Assembly (NCBI RefSeq): GCF_031583065.1
Contig: NZ_CP134053.1
Location: forward strand, 1,984,001 to 2,048,000
Direction: 5' to 3'
DNA length: 64,000 nt
From: Streptomyces sp. CGMCC 4.7035
Lineage (GTDB): Bacteria > Actinomycetota > Actinomycetes > Streptomycetales > Streptomycetaceae
Shown here one piece after another: positions 8,649 through 17,020 of this stretch (its first letter is position 1; each line of letters starts with the position of its first letter). A program made the translations under genes and the position numbers. The notes under the pieces were generated by a model, which saw only the letters and a list, made by a program, of their open reading frames with translations, ran no database searches and was not told the origin of the DNA.

Positions 8649-9059
8649 ATGCGTCTCATCGGACTACCCACCGTCGCCGTCGCAGGGTGCGTCGCACTGG
8701 GGCTGTCGGCCCCCGCTGCGACGGCGGCCGACGGAGATCACCATGACCCTGTCGCCAGTGTGACCAACATGAAGGTACGGCCCGGCGATACCGTCGACCT
8801 GACCTTGCGCAACTGCACCGACCCCAGTCAGGGCGGACGTGCCCAGGGCTCGCTCGTCGGTGGCAACACCACCGCGAGATCCCCCATCGAGAACACGGAA
8901 CTCACTCCCAGCGTCAACGCGGGCGAAGCAGCAACACTCGAGGGCGTGGCCAGCATCAGCTCCAACGCCAAGCCCGGGAACAACGAGACGATCTACTTCG
9001 TCTGCAACTCGAACCCGGACAAGGTCGTGGACGTCCCCGTCTTCATTGCGCCCGATTGA
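8649..9059 (+). CDS. Small secreted protein of unknown function
   Basis: A 136-residue protein with a clear signal peptide: MRLIGLPTVAVAGCVALGL followed by SAPAATAADG, giving likely cleavage after ATA at about residue 27. The mature part (about 110 residues) begins DGDHHDPVASVTNMKVRPGDTV and has alternating beta-strand character, with two cysteines (RNCTDP and YFVCNSN) that could form one disulfide. It ends DVPVFIAPD. The pattern suggests an immunoglobulin-like extracellular domain, but the family was not recognised. The ATG is set by GGGAGGCAG at -13 to -5 and by the signal peptide. It stands alone between two terminators, so it is probably monocistronic. Confidence 0.75.
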   Translation: MRLIGLPTVAVAGCVALGLSAPAATAADGDHHDPVASVTNMKVRPGDTVDLTLRNCTDPSQGGRAQGSLVGGNTTARSPIENTELTPSVNAGEAATLEGVASISSNAKPGNNETIYFVCNSNPDKVVDVPVFIAPD

Positions 9060-9086
9060 GCGGGCCCTGGAAGGCTGGACCGTGTG

Positions 9087-9126
9087 AAAGGGCCCGGCAC
9101 CGATGCCTTCCGGTGCCGGACCCCTT
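9087..9126. terminator. Bidirectional terminator between convergent genes
   Basis: CCGGCACCG (9094-9102) pairs with CGGTGCCGG (9111-9119), with AAGGG/CCCTT extending the stem. It can serve the secreted protein gene (+) and the GH3 gene (-). Confidence 0.8.
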
Positions 9127-9153
9127 CCCCATGCGTCGGCCTCGTCCGGACCC

Positions 9154-11997
9154 TCAACCGGAGAAGCCGACGTGCGCGAGCCGCAGCGGACCGCGCAGCC
9201 TGACGTGGACGTCGTGCACACCCGCGGCGGTGAAGGCGGCGTCCAAGGTGGTGTAGTCGTACGGGCCGGTGGGCGTGCCCAGGGTGAGTACGGCCGACGG
9301 CTCGCCTTCGCCCAGTGAGAGTTCCACCACGCCCTCGCCCGCTACCTGCGCCGACACCCCCGTGACACCCTTCCCGCCGAAGTCGCAGGCGCGGAAGACC
9401 AGTTCGCTCGTGCCCCCGTCCACAGGGATGACCGCGTCACCCGACACCTTCGTACGGTCGACGATCGCGGTGTTCCGCTGCTCGTCGAAGTCGGCGGCGT
9501 TCAGGCCGCGTTCGCCGACCGGACGCGGTCCGGCCGCCTCGCCGTCCAGCTCGATCGTCGTCCGCAGCCGGATGTCCTCGCTCGACGCTGCCGCCAGGAG
9601 TTCGTACGAGCCCGGCTCGATCCGCGCCCGGCCGTGCGCCACGTCCCAGAACTCGAAGGCGCGCAAGGGGACTTCGAAGGTCAGCTCCACGGAGGCGCCG
9701 GGCGCGAGGTGGACGCGGCGGTAGGCGACCAGCTCGCGGCGCGGGCGCGGTACGGACGGGGCGACGGCCCGGGTGTAGAGCTGGGCCACCTCGTCCGCGG
9801 CCCGCGCGCTCGTGTTGGTCACGGTGAAGGAGACCGTCAGCCGGCCGTCCCGCACATGGGTGGCGAGGTCGTCGTACGCGAACGACGCGTAGGACAGTCC
9901 GTGCCCGAACGGGAACAGCGGTGTCCCCTCGAAGTACAGATACGTCTGACGGGCGCCGATCACGTCGTAGTCGAGTAGATCGGGCAGGTCCGCGTCGTCC
10001 GCGTACCAGGTCTGGGGGAGGCGGCCCGCGGGGGAGACGTCGCCGGACAGCACTCGGGCGAGGGCGGTGCCCACGGCCTGGCCGCCGTGCGCGGTCCACA
10101 GGACGGCCGGGAGGTCGGAAGGATCGACCGCGTACGGGTACGCGGAGACCAGCACCAGCGCTGTGCGCGGGTTCGCGGCGCGGGCCGCGCGCAACAGTCG
10201 CTCCTGGTGGGCGGGCAGGCGCAGCGTCGTACGGTCCTCGGTCTCGCGGCCGTTCAGGTGCGGGTCGTTGCCCGCGAACACGAGCACCACGTCCGCTCCG
10301 GCCGCCACCCGGGCCACCGCTTCCTCGCCGCGCTCGGTGACCTCCAGCTCGAAGACCTCCGCACCGGAAGGATTCTCCTCGGCAACCTTCACGCCGTCGG
10401 CGGCGACCGACACATACCCGCCCGTGCCGACGTGCTTGAGGAGGTGGCCGCTGCCATGGGCTTCCAGGCGGAAGGTCTCCTGGACGACCCAGCCGCCGGG
10501 CTGGTCCGCGGACGCGCGGACGTACCCGTCGTCGGCGACCGAGAGGTAGCGGCCGTCGGGGGCGCGGAGGGTGAGCAGGCCCTCGCCCCAGTCGATCAGC
10601 GCGAGATCGGTGCCCTCCGCGTCGGCGGTGAGCGGAGGCAGGTCGGTGCGGCCCCGCAGCAGCGCCGGGTCCAGCGCCCCCTCCGCGCCGCGCACCTCCT
10701 GGCCGGCGTCCACCACGGGCACCCGCAGATACGTGCCGGCCTCGGTCTTGAGGCGTACGCGGTCCACGCCCTCCGCGAAGTCCACGCGGCCGGCGCCGAA
10801 TCGCTCGTACAGGCCCTCCAGGGGGGTGGACCGGTGGATCAACGTGCCGCTGTACCAGTCGAGTTTGCACTCGTCGGCGAGCAGGCCGACCGCCGCGACG
10901 CGCACGTCCCCGGCGAGCGGGAGCAGGCCGTCGTTCTTCAGCAGCACGACCGTCTGCTCCGCCGCCTCCTGGGCGAGTGCGCGGTGGGCCGGGGTGTCGA
11001 AGTCGCCGGTGCCCGCATGCGGGTCCAGGCGCGGGTCGAACTCGCCGAGCCGGAAGCGGACCGCGAGCTGGCGGCGGACCGCCCGGTCGATGTCCTCCTC
11101 GCTCAACAGGCCTTGGACCAGGGCGCCCTGGATGCGCGCGGTGATTGTCGAGGCGTCCGTGCCGTGGTCGGTGAAGCTGTCCACGCCCGCCCGGAGCGCG
11201 GCGGCCGTGGCCTCCTCATGGGTGTCGAAGTAGTGCTCGGAGTCGACCAGGTTGGAGGGCGCACCCGCGTCCGAGCAGACCAGCAGCTCCTGGTCGGTCC
11301 AGGTGCGCAGGTGCTCGCGCAGATACGGCGAGACGTGGTTGGGGCGGCCGTTGACCAGGTTGTACGCGGGCATCACGCCGGCCACCGCGCCCGCCTCGAC
11401 CGCCTCGCGGAACGCCCGCAGGTCGTACTCGTGCAGCACGCGGGGGCGGACCGAGGAGGAGGTGGTGTCGCGGTCGGTCTCGTTGTTGTGGGCCAGCCAG
11501 TGCTTGAGGACGGGCGCGGTGCGCCAGTACGTCGGATGGTCGCCGCGCAGGCCGCGCGTGTACGCCGTCGCGATCGCCGAGGTGAGCTTCGGGTCCTCCG
11601 AGTAGCCCTCCTCGTTGCGGCCCCACAGCGGGTGGCGCAGCAGGTTCACCGTGGGGGACCAGACGTTGAGGCCGACACGGTCGTCGCGGGCGCGCATCGC
11701 GCGGACCTCTTGGGAGACGGCCTCACCGACACGGCGTACGAGGTCGTCGTTCCAGGTCGCGCCGAGCCCGACCGCCTGCGGGAACACGGTCGCCGGGCCC
11801 ATCCACGCCACCCCGTGCAGCGCCTCCTGGCCGGTGCGGAACGCGGCGACGCCCAGGCGCTCGACCGCGGGCACGCACTGGTGCAGGAACGCGACCTTCT
11901 CGTCGAGCGTGAGCCGCGTCAGCAGATCGTCGACGCGCTTCGCGAACGGTAGCTGCGGATCACGGAAAGGGGGCGTGGAGGGCGTCTGTGCGGTCAC
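9154..11997 (-). CDS. GH3-family beta-glucosidase with inserted beta-trefoil-like and CBM6-like domains
   Basis: A 947-residue glycoside hydrolase family 3 enzyme with no signal peptide, so probably cytoplasmic. The N-terminal TIM-barrel part (1-330) contains NLLRHPLWGRNEEGYSEDP and KHWLAHNNE, and the nucleophile aspartate in LLVCSDAGAP (Asp243). The second domain starts at AEQTVVLLKNDGLLPL. It is split at about 405-555 by an insert with repeated G-x-Y-L/V-S/R-V units (AGTYLRVPVV, DGRYLSVADDGYV, GGYVSVAADG) that looks like a fascin or ricin-like beta-trefoil. A fibronectin-III-like domain follows (SFTVTNTSARAADEVAQLY). About 100 C-terminal residues ending GPLRLAHVGFSG resemble a CBM6 module. 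Such enzymes release non-reducing terminal glucose. A palindromic LacI-type operator lies 37 bp upstream. Confidence 0.88.
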   Translation of the reverse strand: MTAQTPSTPPFRDPQLPFAKRVDDLLTRLTLDEKVAFLHQCVPAVERLGVAAFRTGQEALHGVAWMGPATVFPQAVGLGATWNDDLVRRVGEAVSQEVRAMRARDDRVGLNVWSPTVNLLRHPLWGRNEEGYSEDPKLTSAIATAYTRGLRGDHPTYWRTAPVLKHWLAHNNETDRDTTSSSVRPRVLHEYDLRAFREAVEAGAVAGVMPAYNLVNGRPNHVSPYLREHLRTWTDQELLVCSDAGAPSNLVDSEHYFDTHEEATAAALRAGVDSFTDHGTDASTITARIQGALVQGLLSEEDIDRAVRRQLAVRFRLGEFDPRLDPHAGTGDFDTPAHRALAQEAAEQTVVLLKNDGLLPLAGDVRVAAVGLLADECKLDWYSGTLIHRSTPLEGLYERFGAGRVDFAEGVDRVRLKTEAGTYLRVPVVDAGQEVRGAEGALDPALLRGRTDLPPLTADAEGTDLALIDWGEGLLTLRAPDGRYLSVADDGYVRASADQPGGWVVQETFRLEAHGSGHLLKHVGTGGYVSVAADGVKVAEENPSGAEVFELEVTERGEEAVARVAAGADVVLVFAGNDPHLNGRETEDRTTLRLPAHQERLLRAARAANPRTALVLVSAYPYAVDPSDLPAVLWTAHGGQAVGTALARVLSGDVSPAGRLPQTWYADDADLPDLLDYDVIGARQTYLYFEGTPLFPFGHGLSYASFAYDDLATHVRDGRLTVSFTVTNTSARAADEVAQLYTRAVAPSVPRPRRELVAYRRVHLAPGASVELTFEVPLRAFEFWDVAHGRARIEPGSYELLAAASSEDIRLRTTIELDGEAAGPRPVGERGLNAADFDEQRNTAIVDRTKVSGDAVIPVDGGTSELVFRACDFGGKGVTGVSAQVAGEGVVELSLGEGEPSAVLTLGTPTGPYDYTTLDAAFTAAGVHDVHVRLRGPLRLAHVGFSG

Positions 11998-12033
11998 GTG
12001 GAGATCCTTCTGAGGCGGAACGGTGGGGACCTT

Positions 12034-12060
12034 TCGAAGCGCTTCGATGCGCTTCGATGC
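12034..12060. promoter_or_regulatory. LacI-type operator before the GH3 gene
   Basis: TCGAAGCGCTTCGA (12034-12047) is a perfect 14-bp palindrome, followed directly by an extra half-site copy GCGCTTCGATGC (12049-12060). Central CG flanked by GAAG/CTTC arms is typical of LacI/CcpA-type sites. Confidence 0.8.
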
Positions 12061-12375
12061 TCATTCGGCTCCGGGGCGGTGTCAAGACACCCAGACGCAA
12101 CAACTCTGTTTTCCGCCCTGATTTTCAACCCTTCACGTAAGTCCCGTCCGCTCTTTCCCACCTCGGAGGAATCTGGGCAGCGACCCTTGTGCACCCCCAG
12201 GTGTTCACCTAACCTCGCAGGGGCTTCGAAGCGCTTCGACTGCGGAGGGCCCACTCCGCGTTCTCCTACACCTCCGATGTCCGCCGCCGCTTCAGCTCAG
12301 GCAAGTTCCATTCGAGACACCGCAGCCGATGGCTCCTCCGCCGGGTGTCCTGGTGCGCCATGAAGGGTTGACGCA
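12061..12375. other. Divergent promoter region of the glycosidase cluster
   Basis: Apart from the operator at 12226-12239 no gene is supported. It must contain the divergent promoters for the GH3 gene (-) and the GH42-GH95 pair (+); no canonical -35/-10 pair stands out. Confidence 0.4.
12226..12239. promoter_or_regulatory. LacI-type operator facing GH42-GH95
   Basis: A second exact copy of TCGAAGCGCTTCGA, about 190 bp from the GH3-side site, allowing repression of both directions or DNA looping. Confidence 0.8.
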
Positions 12376-12456
12376 ATGACGCCGAATGACGCCTCCTCCC
12401 CGTTCCTGCAGAAGCACTTCAAGAAGGGCATGCTGGTCGGCGCGGTCAAGGGCTGA
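12376..12456 (+). pseudogene. 26-codon ORF, possibly a glycosidase N-terminal remnant
   Basis: ATG to TGA encodes 26 residues ending LQKHFKKGMLVGAVKG. The KHFKKGMLVGAV stretch recalls the first strand of GH10 xylanases (typically ...F-x-x-G-x-A-V-...), after which homology would stop at once. There is no clear ribosome-binding site. It lies between the operator and the GH42 gene. It may be a deletion scar of a lost glycosidase gene, a leader peptide, or chance; confidence in the family link is low. Confidence 0.3.
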
Positions 12457-12536
12457 AGCCCGAGCACGGCGGACCACAGGCCCCACCTCCCCACGCCCCA
12501 AGAACGACGCACCCTTCACGAACGGGAGCTGGTTTG

Positions 12537-14504
12537 ATGCCGCAGTTCAGTGACGCCACCCGCGGCCGGATCCTCTTCGGTGGCGACTACAACCCCGAGC
12601 AGTGGCCCGAGGAGACCTGGCACGAGGACGTCCGGCTGATGAAGGACGCCGGTGTCAACTCCGTCACCCTCGGCGTCTTCTCCTGGGCGAAGCTCGAACC
12701 CGAGCCGGGGGCACGGGAGTTCGACTGGCTGGACACGCTGATGGACCTGATGCACGACAACGGCATCGGTGTCGTCCTCGCCACCCCCACCTCCTCACCG
12801 CCCCCGTGGATGGGCCGCCTCCACCCGGACACCCTGCCCCGTGACGCGGACGGCCACATCGAATGGTGGGGCGGCCGCCAGCACTTCTCGCACTCCAGCG
12901 CCACCTACCGCCACTACGCCGCCGCCATCACCGAGGACCTCGCCGCCCGCTACGCCGGCCACCCCGCCCTCACCATGTGGCACATCAACAACGAGTACTG
13001 CACCTTCGACCACGGCGACGAGGCGGCCGCCGCCTTCCGCCGGTGGCTGCGCGAGAAGTACGGCACGCTCGACGGCCTGAACACCGCCTGGGGAACGGCC
13101 TTCTGGAGCCAGGGCTACGACAGCTGGGACGGCATCCTGCCCCCGCGCCGCGCCCACTACCTGAACAACCCCACCCAGGTCCTGGACTTCCGGCGCTTCA
13201 CCTCCGACATGCTCCTGGAGTGCTACGTCGCCGAGCGCGACATCGTCCGCCGGCACACCCCGCGCCTCCCGGTCACCACCAATTTCATGTCACTGTGGAT
13301 CGGTCAGGACGCCTGGCGCTGGGCCGAGGAGGAGGACGTCGTCTCCGTCGACATCTATCCCGACCCGCGCGACCCCCTCGGCGCCCAGCACGGCGCCCTC
13401 GTCCAGGACATGACCCGCTCCCAGGCACGCGGCCCCTGGATGCTCATGGAACAGGCGGCCGGGCCGGTCAACTGGCGCGGCGTGAACCACCCCAAGCCGC
13501 GCGGCGTCAACCGCCTGTGGTCGCTCCAGGCCGTGGCCCGCGGCGCGGACGCCGTCTGTTACTTCCAGTGGCGCCAGTCCCGGCAGGGTGCGGAGAAGTT
13601 CCACTCCGGGATGGTCAGCCACGCGGGGGAGCGGGGCCGCACCTTCCAGGAGGTCAAGCAGCTCGGCGCGGAACTCGCCCGCATCGGCCGCGAAGTGGCG
13701 GGCAACCACACCGCCAACGAGATCGCGATACTGCACGACTGGCACTCCTGGTGGGCGGGCGCGCAGGACGGCCGGCCCTCCACCGAGGTCGACCACCCCG
13801 CCGTCGTCCACGCCTGGCACCGCGCCCTGTGGGATGCCCACCTCACCACCGACTTCGCCCACCCCGAGCACGACCTCACGGCGTACAAGCTCGTCGTCGT
13901 CCCCCAGCTGTACGCGCTCACCGACGCGGCGATCGAGAACCTCCTCGCGTACGTCCGCGGCGGCGGCACCCTCGTCTGCGGCTTCCTGACCGGCGTGGCG
14001 GACGAGGACGACCGAGTACGGCCCGGCGGCATGGACGCCCGCCTGCGCGAGCTGTTCGGTATCCGCACCCTGCACGAGTGGTGGCCGCTGGACGCGGGGG
14101 AGAGCGTCGAGTGCGACGGCTTCCGCGGGTCGCTGTGGTCGGAGGAGATCGAGGCCGACGGCAGCGACGACGAGACGATTCGCTACAAGGGCGGGGAACT
14201 GGACGGGCTGCCCGCCGTCCTGCGCAAGGGGCGCGCCTGGTACGTCTCCACGCTCCCGGAGCCCGACGAGCTGCGCGGCCTGCTCGGCCGGATGGCCGCC
14301 GAGGCGGGCGTCCGCCCGGTGCTCGACCGGCTCCCGGCGGGCGTCGAGGCGGTCCGCCGGGGCGACCTGCTGTTCCTGCTCAACCACGGGCGGGAGGCGG
14401 TGACGGTCGAGGTACCCGGAACCCACCGGGACCTGCTCACCGACACCACCGTCACGGACGAGCTCTCCCTCGGCCGCTACGGAGCGGCGGTGCTCAAGCC
14501 ATGA
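12537..14504 (+). CDS. GH42-family beta-galactosidase
   Basis: A 655-residue cytoplasmic enzyme (no signal peptide) of glycoside hydrolase family 42, hydrolysing terminal beta-D-galactosyl residues. It begins with the family signature GRILFGGDYNPEQWPEETW. The acid/base glutamate is in HINNEYC (Glu153) and the nucleophile in LMEQAAGPVN (Glu305). A trimerisation-type Rossmann region (YKLVVVPQLYALTDAAIENL) and a C-terminal beta domain follow. The ATG is preceded by CGGGAGC at a suitable distance. Its stop overlaps the next ATG by four bases (ATGA), so it is translationally coupled to the GH95 gene. The paired LacI-type operators upstream suggest induction by an oligosaccharide, and the neighbours suggest the galactosyl side chains of xyloglucan. 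Confidence 0.92.
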   Translation: MPQFSDATRGRILFGGDYNPEQWPEETWHEDVRLMKDAGVNSVTLGVFSWAKLEPEPGAREFDWLDTLMDLMHDNGIGVVLATPTSSPPPWMGRLHPDTLPRDADGHIEWWGGRQHFSHSSATYRHYAAAITEDLAARYAGHPALTMWHINNEYCTFDHGDEAAAAFRRWLREKYGTLDGLNTAWGTAFWSQGYDSWDGILPPRRAHYLNNPTQVLDFRRFTSDMLLECYVAERDIVRRHTPRLPVTTNFMSLWIGQDAWRWAEEEDVVSVDIYPDPRDPLGAQHGALVQDMTRSQARGPWMLMEQAAGPVNWRGVNHPKPRGVNRLWSLQAVARGADAVCYFQWRQSRQGAEKFHSGMVSHAGERGRTFQEVKQLGAELARIGREVAGNHTANEIAILHDWHSWWAGAQDGRPSTEVDHPAVVHAWHRALWDAHLTTDFAHPEHDLTAYKLVVVPQLYALTDAAIENLLAYVRGGGTLVCGFLTGVADEDDRVRPGGMDARLRELFGIRTLHEWWPLDAGESVECDGFRGSLWSEEIEADGSDDETIRYKGGELDGLPAVLRKGRAWYVSTLPEPDELRGLLGRMAAEAGVRPVLDRLPAGVEAVRRGDLLFLLNHGREAVTVEVPGTHRDLLTDTTVTDELSLGRYGAAVLKP

Positions 14505-14590
14505 TTGCCACGACCGCGATGACCGCCACGACCGAGATGACCACCACGACCGCGATGACCGCCACGACCAGGATGACCGCCACGACAGCC
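14501..14590 (+). repeat. Five 18-bp tandem repeats at the start of the GH95 gene
   Basis: Five consecutive 18-bp units of the form ATGACCGCCACGACCGCG, each beginning with an in-frame ATG, give an N-terminal run of (M-T/I-A/T-T-T-x). A sixth ATG at 14591 starts the conserved protein. The array offers six in-frame starts. Confidence 0.9.
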
Positions 14591-16795
14591 ATGACCCACG
14601 CACCCGTCCACGGCACCTGGGAGCCGACCCCCGCCGCCCGCTGGGAGGACGCCTTCCTCAGTGGCAACGGCCACCACGGCACCCTTGCGTTCGGTGATCC
14701 GAACGACGACCGTGTCATCGTCACCCACCACACCCTCGTACGCCCCAACGGCAGCGAACATGCCCGCCCACCGCGCCTCGCCGCCGAACTCCCCGCGCTC
14801 CAGGAGCGGCTGCTCGCCGGTGACCTCACCGCCGCCGAGGGCTTCACGGACGGACGACCGCTCCAGTGGGTGCAGCCCTTCCATCCCGCCTTCCAGATAC
14901 GACTCCGGAGGCCCTCCGGCGACCGGCAGGGCTACCGCCGGTCCGTCGACTTCACCACCGGCGAGGCGACGGCCGGCTGCGACGGCTGGACCAGCCGGGT
15001 CTTCGTCTCCCGCGCGGACGACGTGATCGTTCAGCAGGTGACCGGCCCGGACCTGACGCTCGACATCTCCCTGGACCACCAACTCCCCAGCGCACCTGCC
15101 AGGTTGGGAGTCGGCTACGGCGCACTCCGCACCCCCGAGGGCGCCCTGCTCAGCCTCCGCGCCCGCTACCCGGACAGCGACCGCGCGTACACCGGAGTGA
15201 CCCTGGTCGCGGTGACCGGCGGCACGGCGACCCTCACTCCGCCGGGGGTGCGTGTCGCGGGCGCGGCCTCGGTGCTGCTCCTCACCCGGGTGCGACGGCA
15301 CACCGGCGAGGCGGACGTCACCGAGGAGGCGCGAGCCCTGCGCGACCTGGTCGGCGAGGCGGCGCAGCGGCCGTACGAGGATCTCCTCGACCGGCACCTG
15401 GCGCTCCACCGCACCGCCTACACGCGGGTGACCCTCGATCTGCGCGCGGACGAGGCCGAGCGTGCCCTGCCCGGCTCGGAGGTGCTCAAGCGCCCCGGAA
15501 GCGCGGCTTTGCTGGAACGCCTCTTCGCGGCCGGCCGCTACCACCTGCTCTCCGCCAGCGGTCTTCTCCCGCCCCGCCTCACCGGCCTGTGGACCGGCGA
15601 CTGGGACACCGCCTGGTCCGGGGCGTTCACCACCGATGCCAACCTCAACCTCCAGACCGCCTGCGCCGCTGCCGCGGCACTCCCCGAAGTCACCGAGGCA
15701 CACGCGTCCCTGATCCAGCGTCAGCTGCCCGACTGGCGCGCCAACGCCCGGGCAGTCTTCGGCGCCCGCGGCGTCGTCGCGCCCCCGCACACCGACGGCG
15801 AATCCGGGTACACGTACCACTTCAGCCGCGAATACCCGCTCCACCTGTGGACCGCGGGCGCCGACTGGCTGCTCAAGCCGCTCGTCGACCACGACGAGAC
15901 CCGCGGCGCACGCGACCCGCGCACCGCCGCCGCCCTCGCCGAAGTCGCCCTCTTCTATGAGGACTTCCTCACCCGCACCGACGAGGACGGCCACCTGGTC
16001 GTCGTCCCTTCCTACTCGCCGGAGAACCGTCCCGCGAACGCCAGTTGGGGTGCCGTCAACGCGGCCATGGACCTCTCGGCCGCCCGGCACGCCCTGCTGA
16101 CGGCGGCCGCCTACCACCCCGGACCCGACGCGGACCGCTGGCGCGCCCTCGCCGACCGGCTCCCGCCCCACCGGATCAACGCCGACGGCGCGCTCGCCGA
16201 ATGGGCCTGGCCCGGCCTCGACGACACCTACGACCACCGCCACCTCAGCCACCTGTACGGCGTCTGGCCCCTCGACGAGATCAACCCGTACGACACCCCG
16301 GAGCTCGCCAAGGCCGCCCACCGTGCCCTGGAACTGCGCGGCGCGGAGAACCACTCGGCGCACGGCCATCTGCACCACGCCCTGATCGCGGCCCGGCTCA
16401 GGGACGCCGACCGGATCGCCCACGCGCTCGCCCAGGTGCTGGAGGGCGACTTCTTCCACGCCTCCCTGATGAGCGCGCACTACCCCGACCGCGACGTCTA
16501 CAACGCGGACGCCGCGCACACCCTGCCCGCCGTGCTCATCGAGATGCTCGTCCAGTCGACCCCGGACCGGCTGGTGCTGTTGCCCGCACTGCCGAAGGCC
16601 TGTCCGGAGGGCGAACTCCGGGGCATCCGGACGCGGTTCGGCGCGGAGCTCGACCTCAGCTGGACCCCGCACGAAGCGACCGCGGTGATACGCCCCACCC
16701 GTACTCACCGCATCGAACTGCGGACTTCCTCCGGCGCACAGCCGCTCGACCTCGTCGCCGGAGAAGACCACGTCCTCACCCTGGGGGCGCGGTAA
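14501..16795 (+). CDS. GH95-family alpha-L-fucosidase-like glycosidase
   Basis: Up to 764 residues. The N-terminal domain carries the GH95-type signature W-E-D-A-F-L-S-G-N-G-H-H-G (compare LPLGNGRLGAMVFG) and VIVTHHTLVRPN. A beta-rich linker domain follows, then an (alpha/alpha)6 barrel with LLSASGLLPPRLTGLWTGDW and TDANLNLQTACAAAAAL. The expected family role is inverting hydrolysis of alpha-1,2-L-fucosyl-galactose or alpha-L-galactosyl residues. There is no signal peptide, so it acts on imported oligosaccharide. The true start is uncertain: the ATG at 14501 overlaps the GH42 stop, but the first 30 codons are an 18-bp repeat array and homologous sequence begins near ATG 14591 (MTHAPVHGTWEP). 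It is co-transcribed with GH42. A hairpin follows about 35 bp after the stop. Confidence 0.85.
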   Translation: MIATTAMTATTEMTTTTAMTATTRMTATTAMTHAPVHGTWEPTPAARWEDAFLSGNGHHGTLAFGDPNDDRVIVTHHTLVRPNGSEHARPPRLAAELPALQERLLAGDLTAAEGFTDGRPLQWVQPFHPAFQIRLRRPSGDRQGYRRSVDFTTGEATAGCDGWTSRVFVSRADDVIVQQVTGPDLTLDISLDHQLPSAPARLGVGYGALRTPEGALLSLRARYPDSDRAYTGVTLVAVTGGTATLTPPGVRVAGAASVLLLTRVRRHTGEADVTEEARALRDLVGEAAQRPYEDLLDRHLALHRTAYTRVTLDLRADEAERALPGSEVLKRPGSAALLERLFAAGRYHLLSASGLLPPRLTGLWTGDWDTAWSGAFTTDANLNLQTACAAAAALPEVTEAHASLIQRQLPDWRANARAVFGARGVVAPPHTDGESGYTYHFSREYPLHLWTAGADWLLKPLVDHDETRGARDPRTAAALAEVALFYEDFLTRTDEDGHLVVVPSYSPENRPANASWGAVNAAMDLSAARHALLTAAAYHPGPDADRWRALADRLPPHRINADGALAEWAWPGLDDTYDHRHLSHLYGVWPLDEINPYDTPELAKAAHRALELRGAENHSAHGHLHHALIAARLRDADRIAHALAQVLEGDFFHASLMSAHYPDRDVYNADAAHTLPAVLIEMLVQSTPDRLVLLPALPKACPEGELRGIRTRFGAELDLSWTPHEATAVIRPTRTHRIELRTSSGAQPLDLVAGEDHVLTLGAR

Positions 16796-16828
16796 CCCGC
16801 GCGACTCCCCCCAGGCTGTGCTGTGTCA

Positions 16829-16852
16829 AACCGGGCTGGTTCCAACCCGGCT
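16829..16852 (+). terminator. Hairpin after the GH95 gene
   Basis: CCGGGCTGG (16831-16839) pairs with CCAACCCGG (16842-16850) with one mismatched position, 35 bp after the GH95 stop. Confidence 0.5.
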
Positions 16853-16884
16853 GGTGTTGATCGCGTAAGACCTGTCGGACCGCT

Positions 16885-16945
16885 GGCCCGTAGGCGAGGT
16901 GAGCCAGGAATCCCCCTGCTTCAGCTGGGGGAGGGTTCAAGAACA
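16885..16945. mobile_element. Remnant resembling the 3' end of an IS605/IS607-type TnpB element
   Basis: The segment GGAATCCCCCTGCTTCAGC (16908-16926) followed by TGGGGGAGGGTTCAA closely resembles the hairpin that ends many streptomycete TnpB elements (GGAATCCCC-N-TTCAG-N-GGGGAGGAxGTCAA), which is also the 3' part of the omega RNA. No tnpB coding sequence is present next to it, so it would be a decayed end. This rests on pattern memory, not a search. Confidence 0.5.
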
Positions 16946-16984
16946 ACCTGACCGTCAGCAGCAGCTGAACCGCTCCACCTGACT

Positions 16985-17016
16985 GTGCGGCCGGCCCCGC
17001 GAGGGACCGGCCGCAC
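16985..17016. terminator. Terminator hairpin between GH95 and GH31
   Basis: GTGCGGCCGG (16985-16994) is exactly complemented by CCGGCCGCAC (17007-17016). It lies 5 bp beyond the GH31 stop codon (minus strand). Confidence 0.8.
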
Positions 17017-17020
17017 ACCG

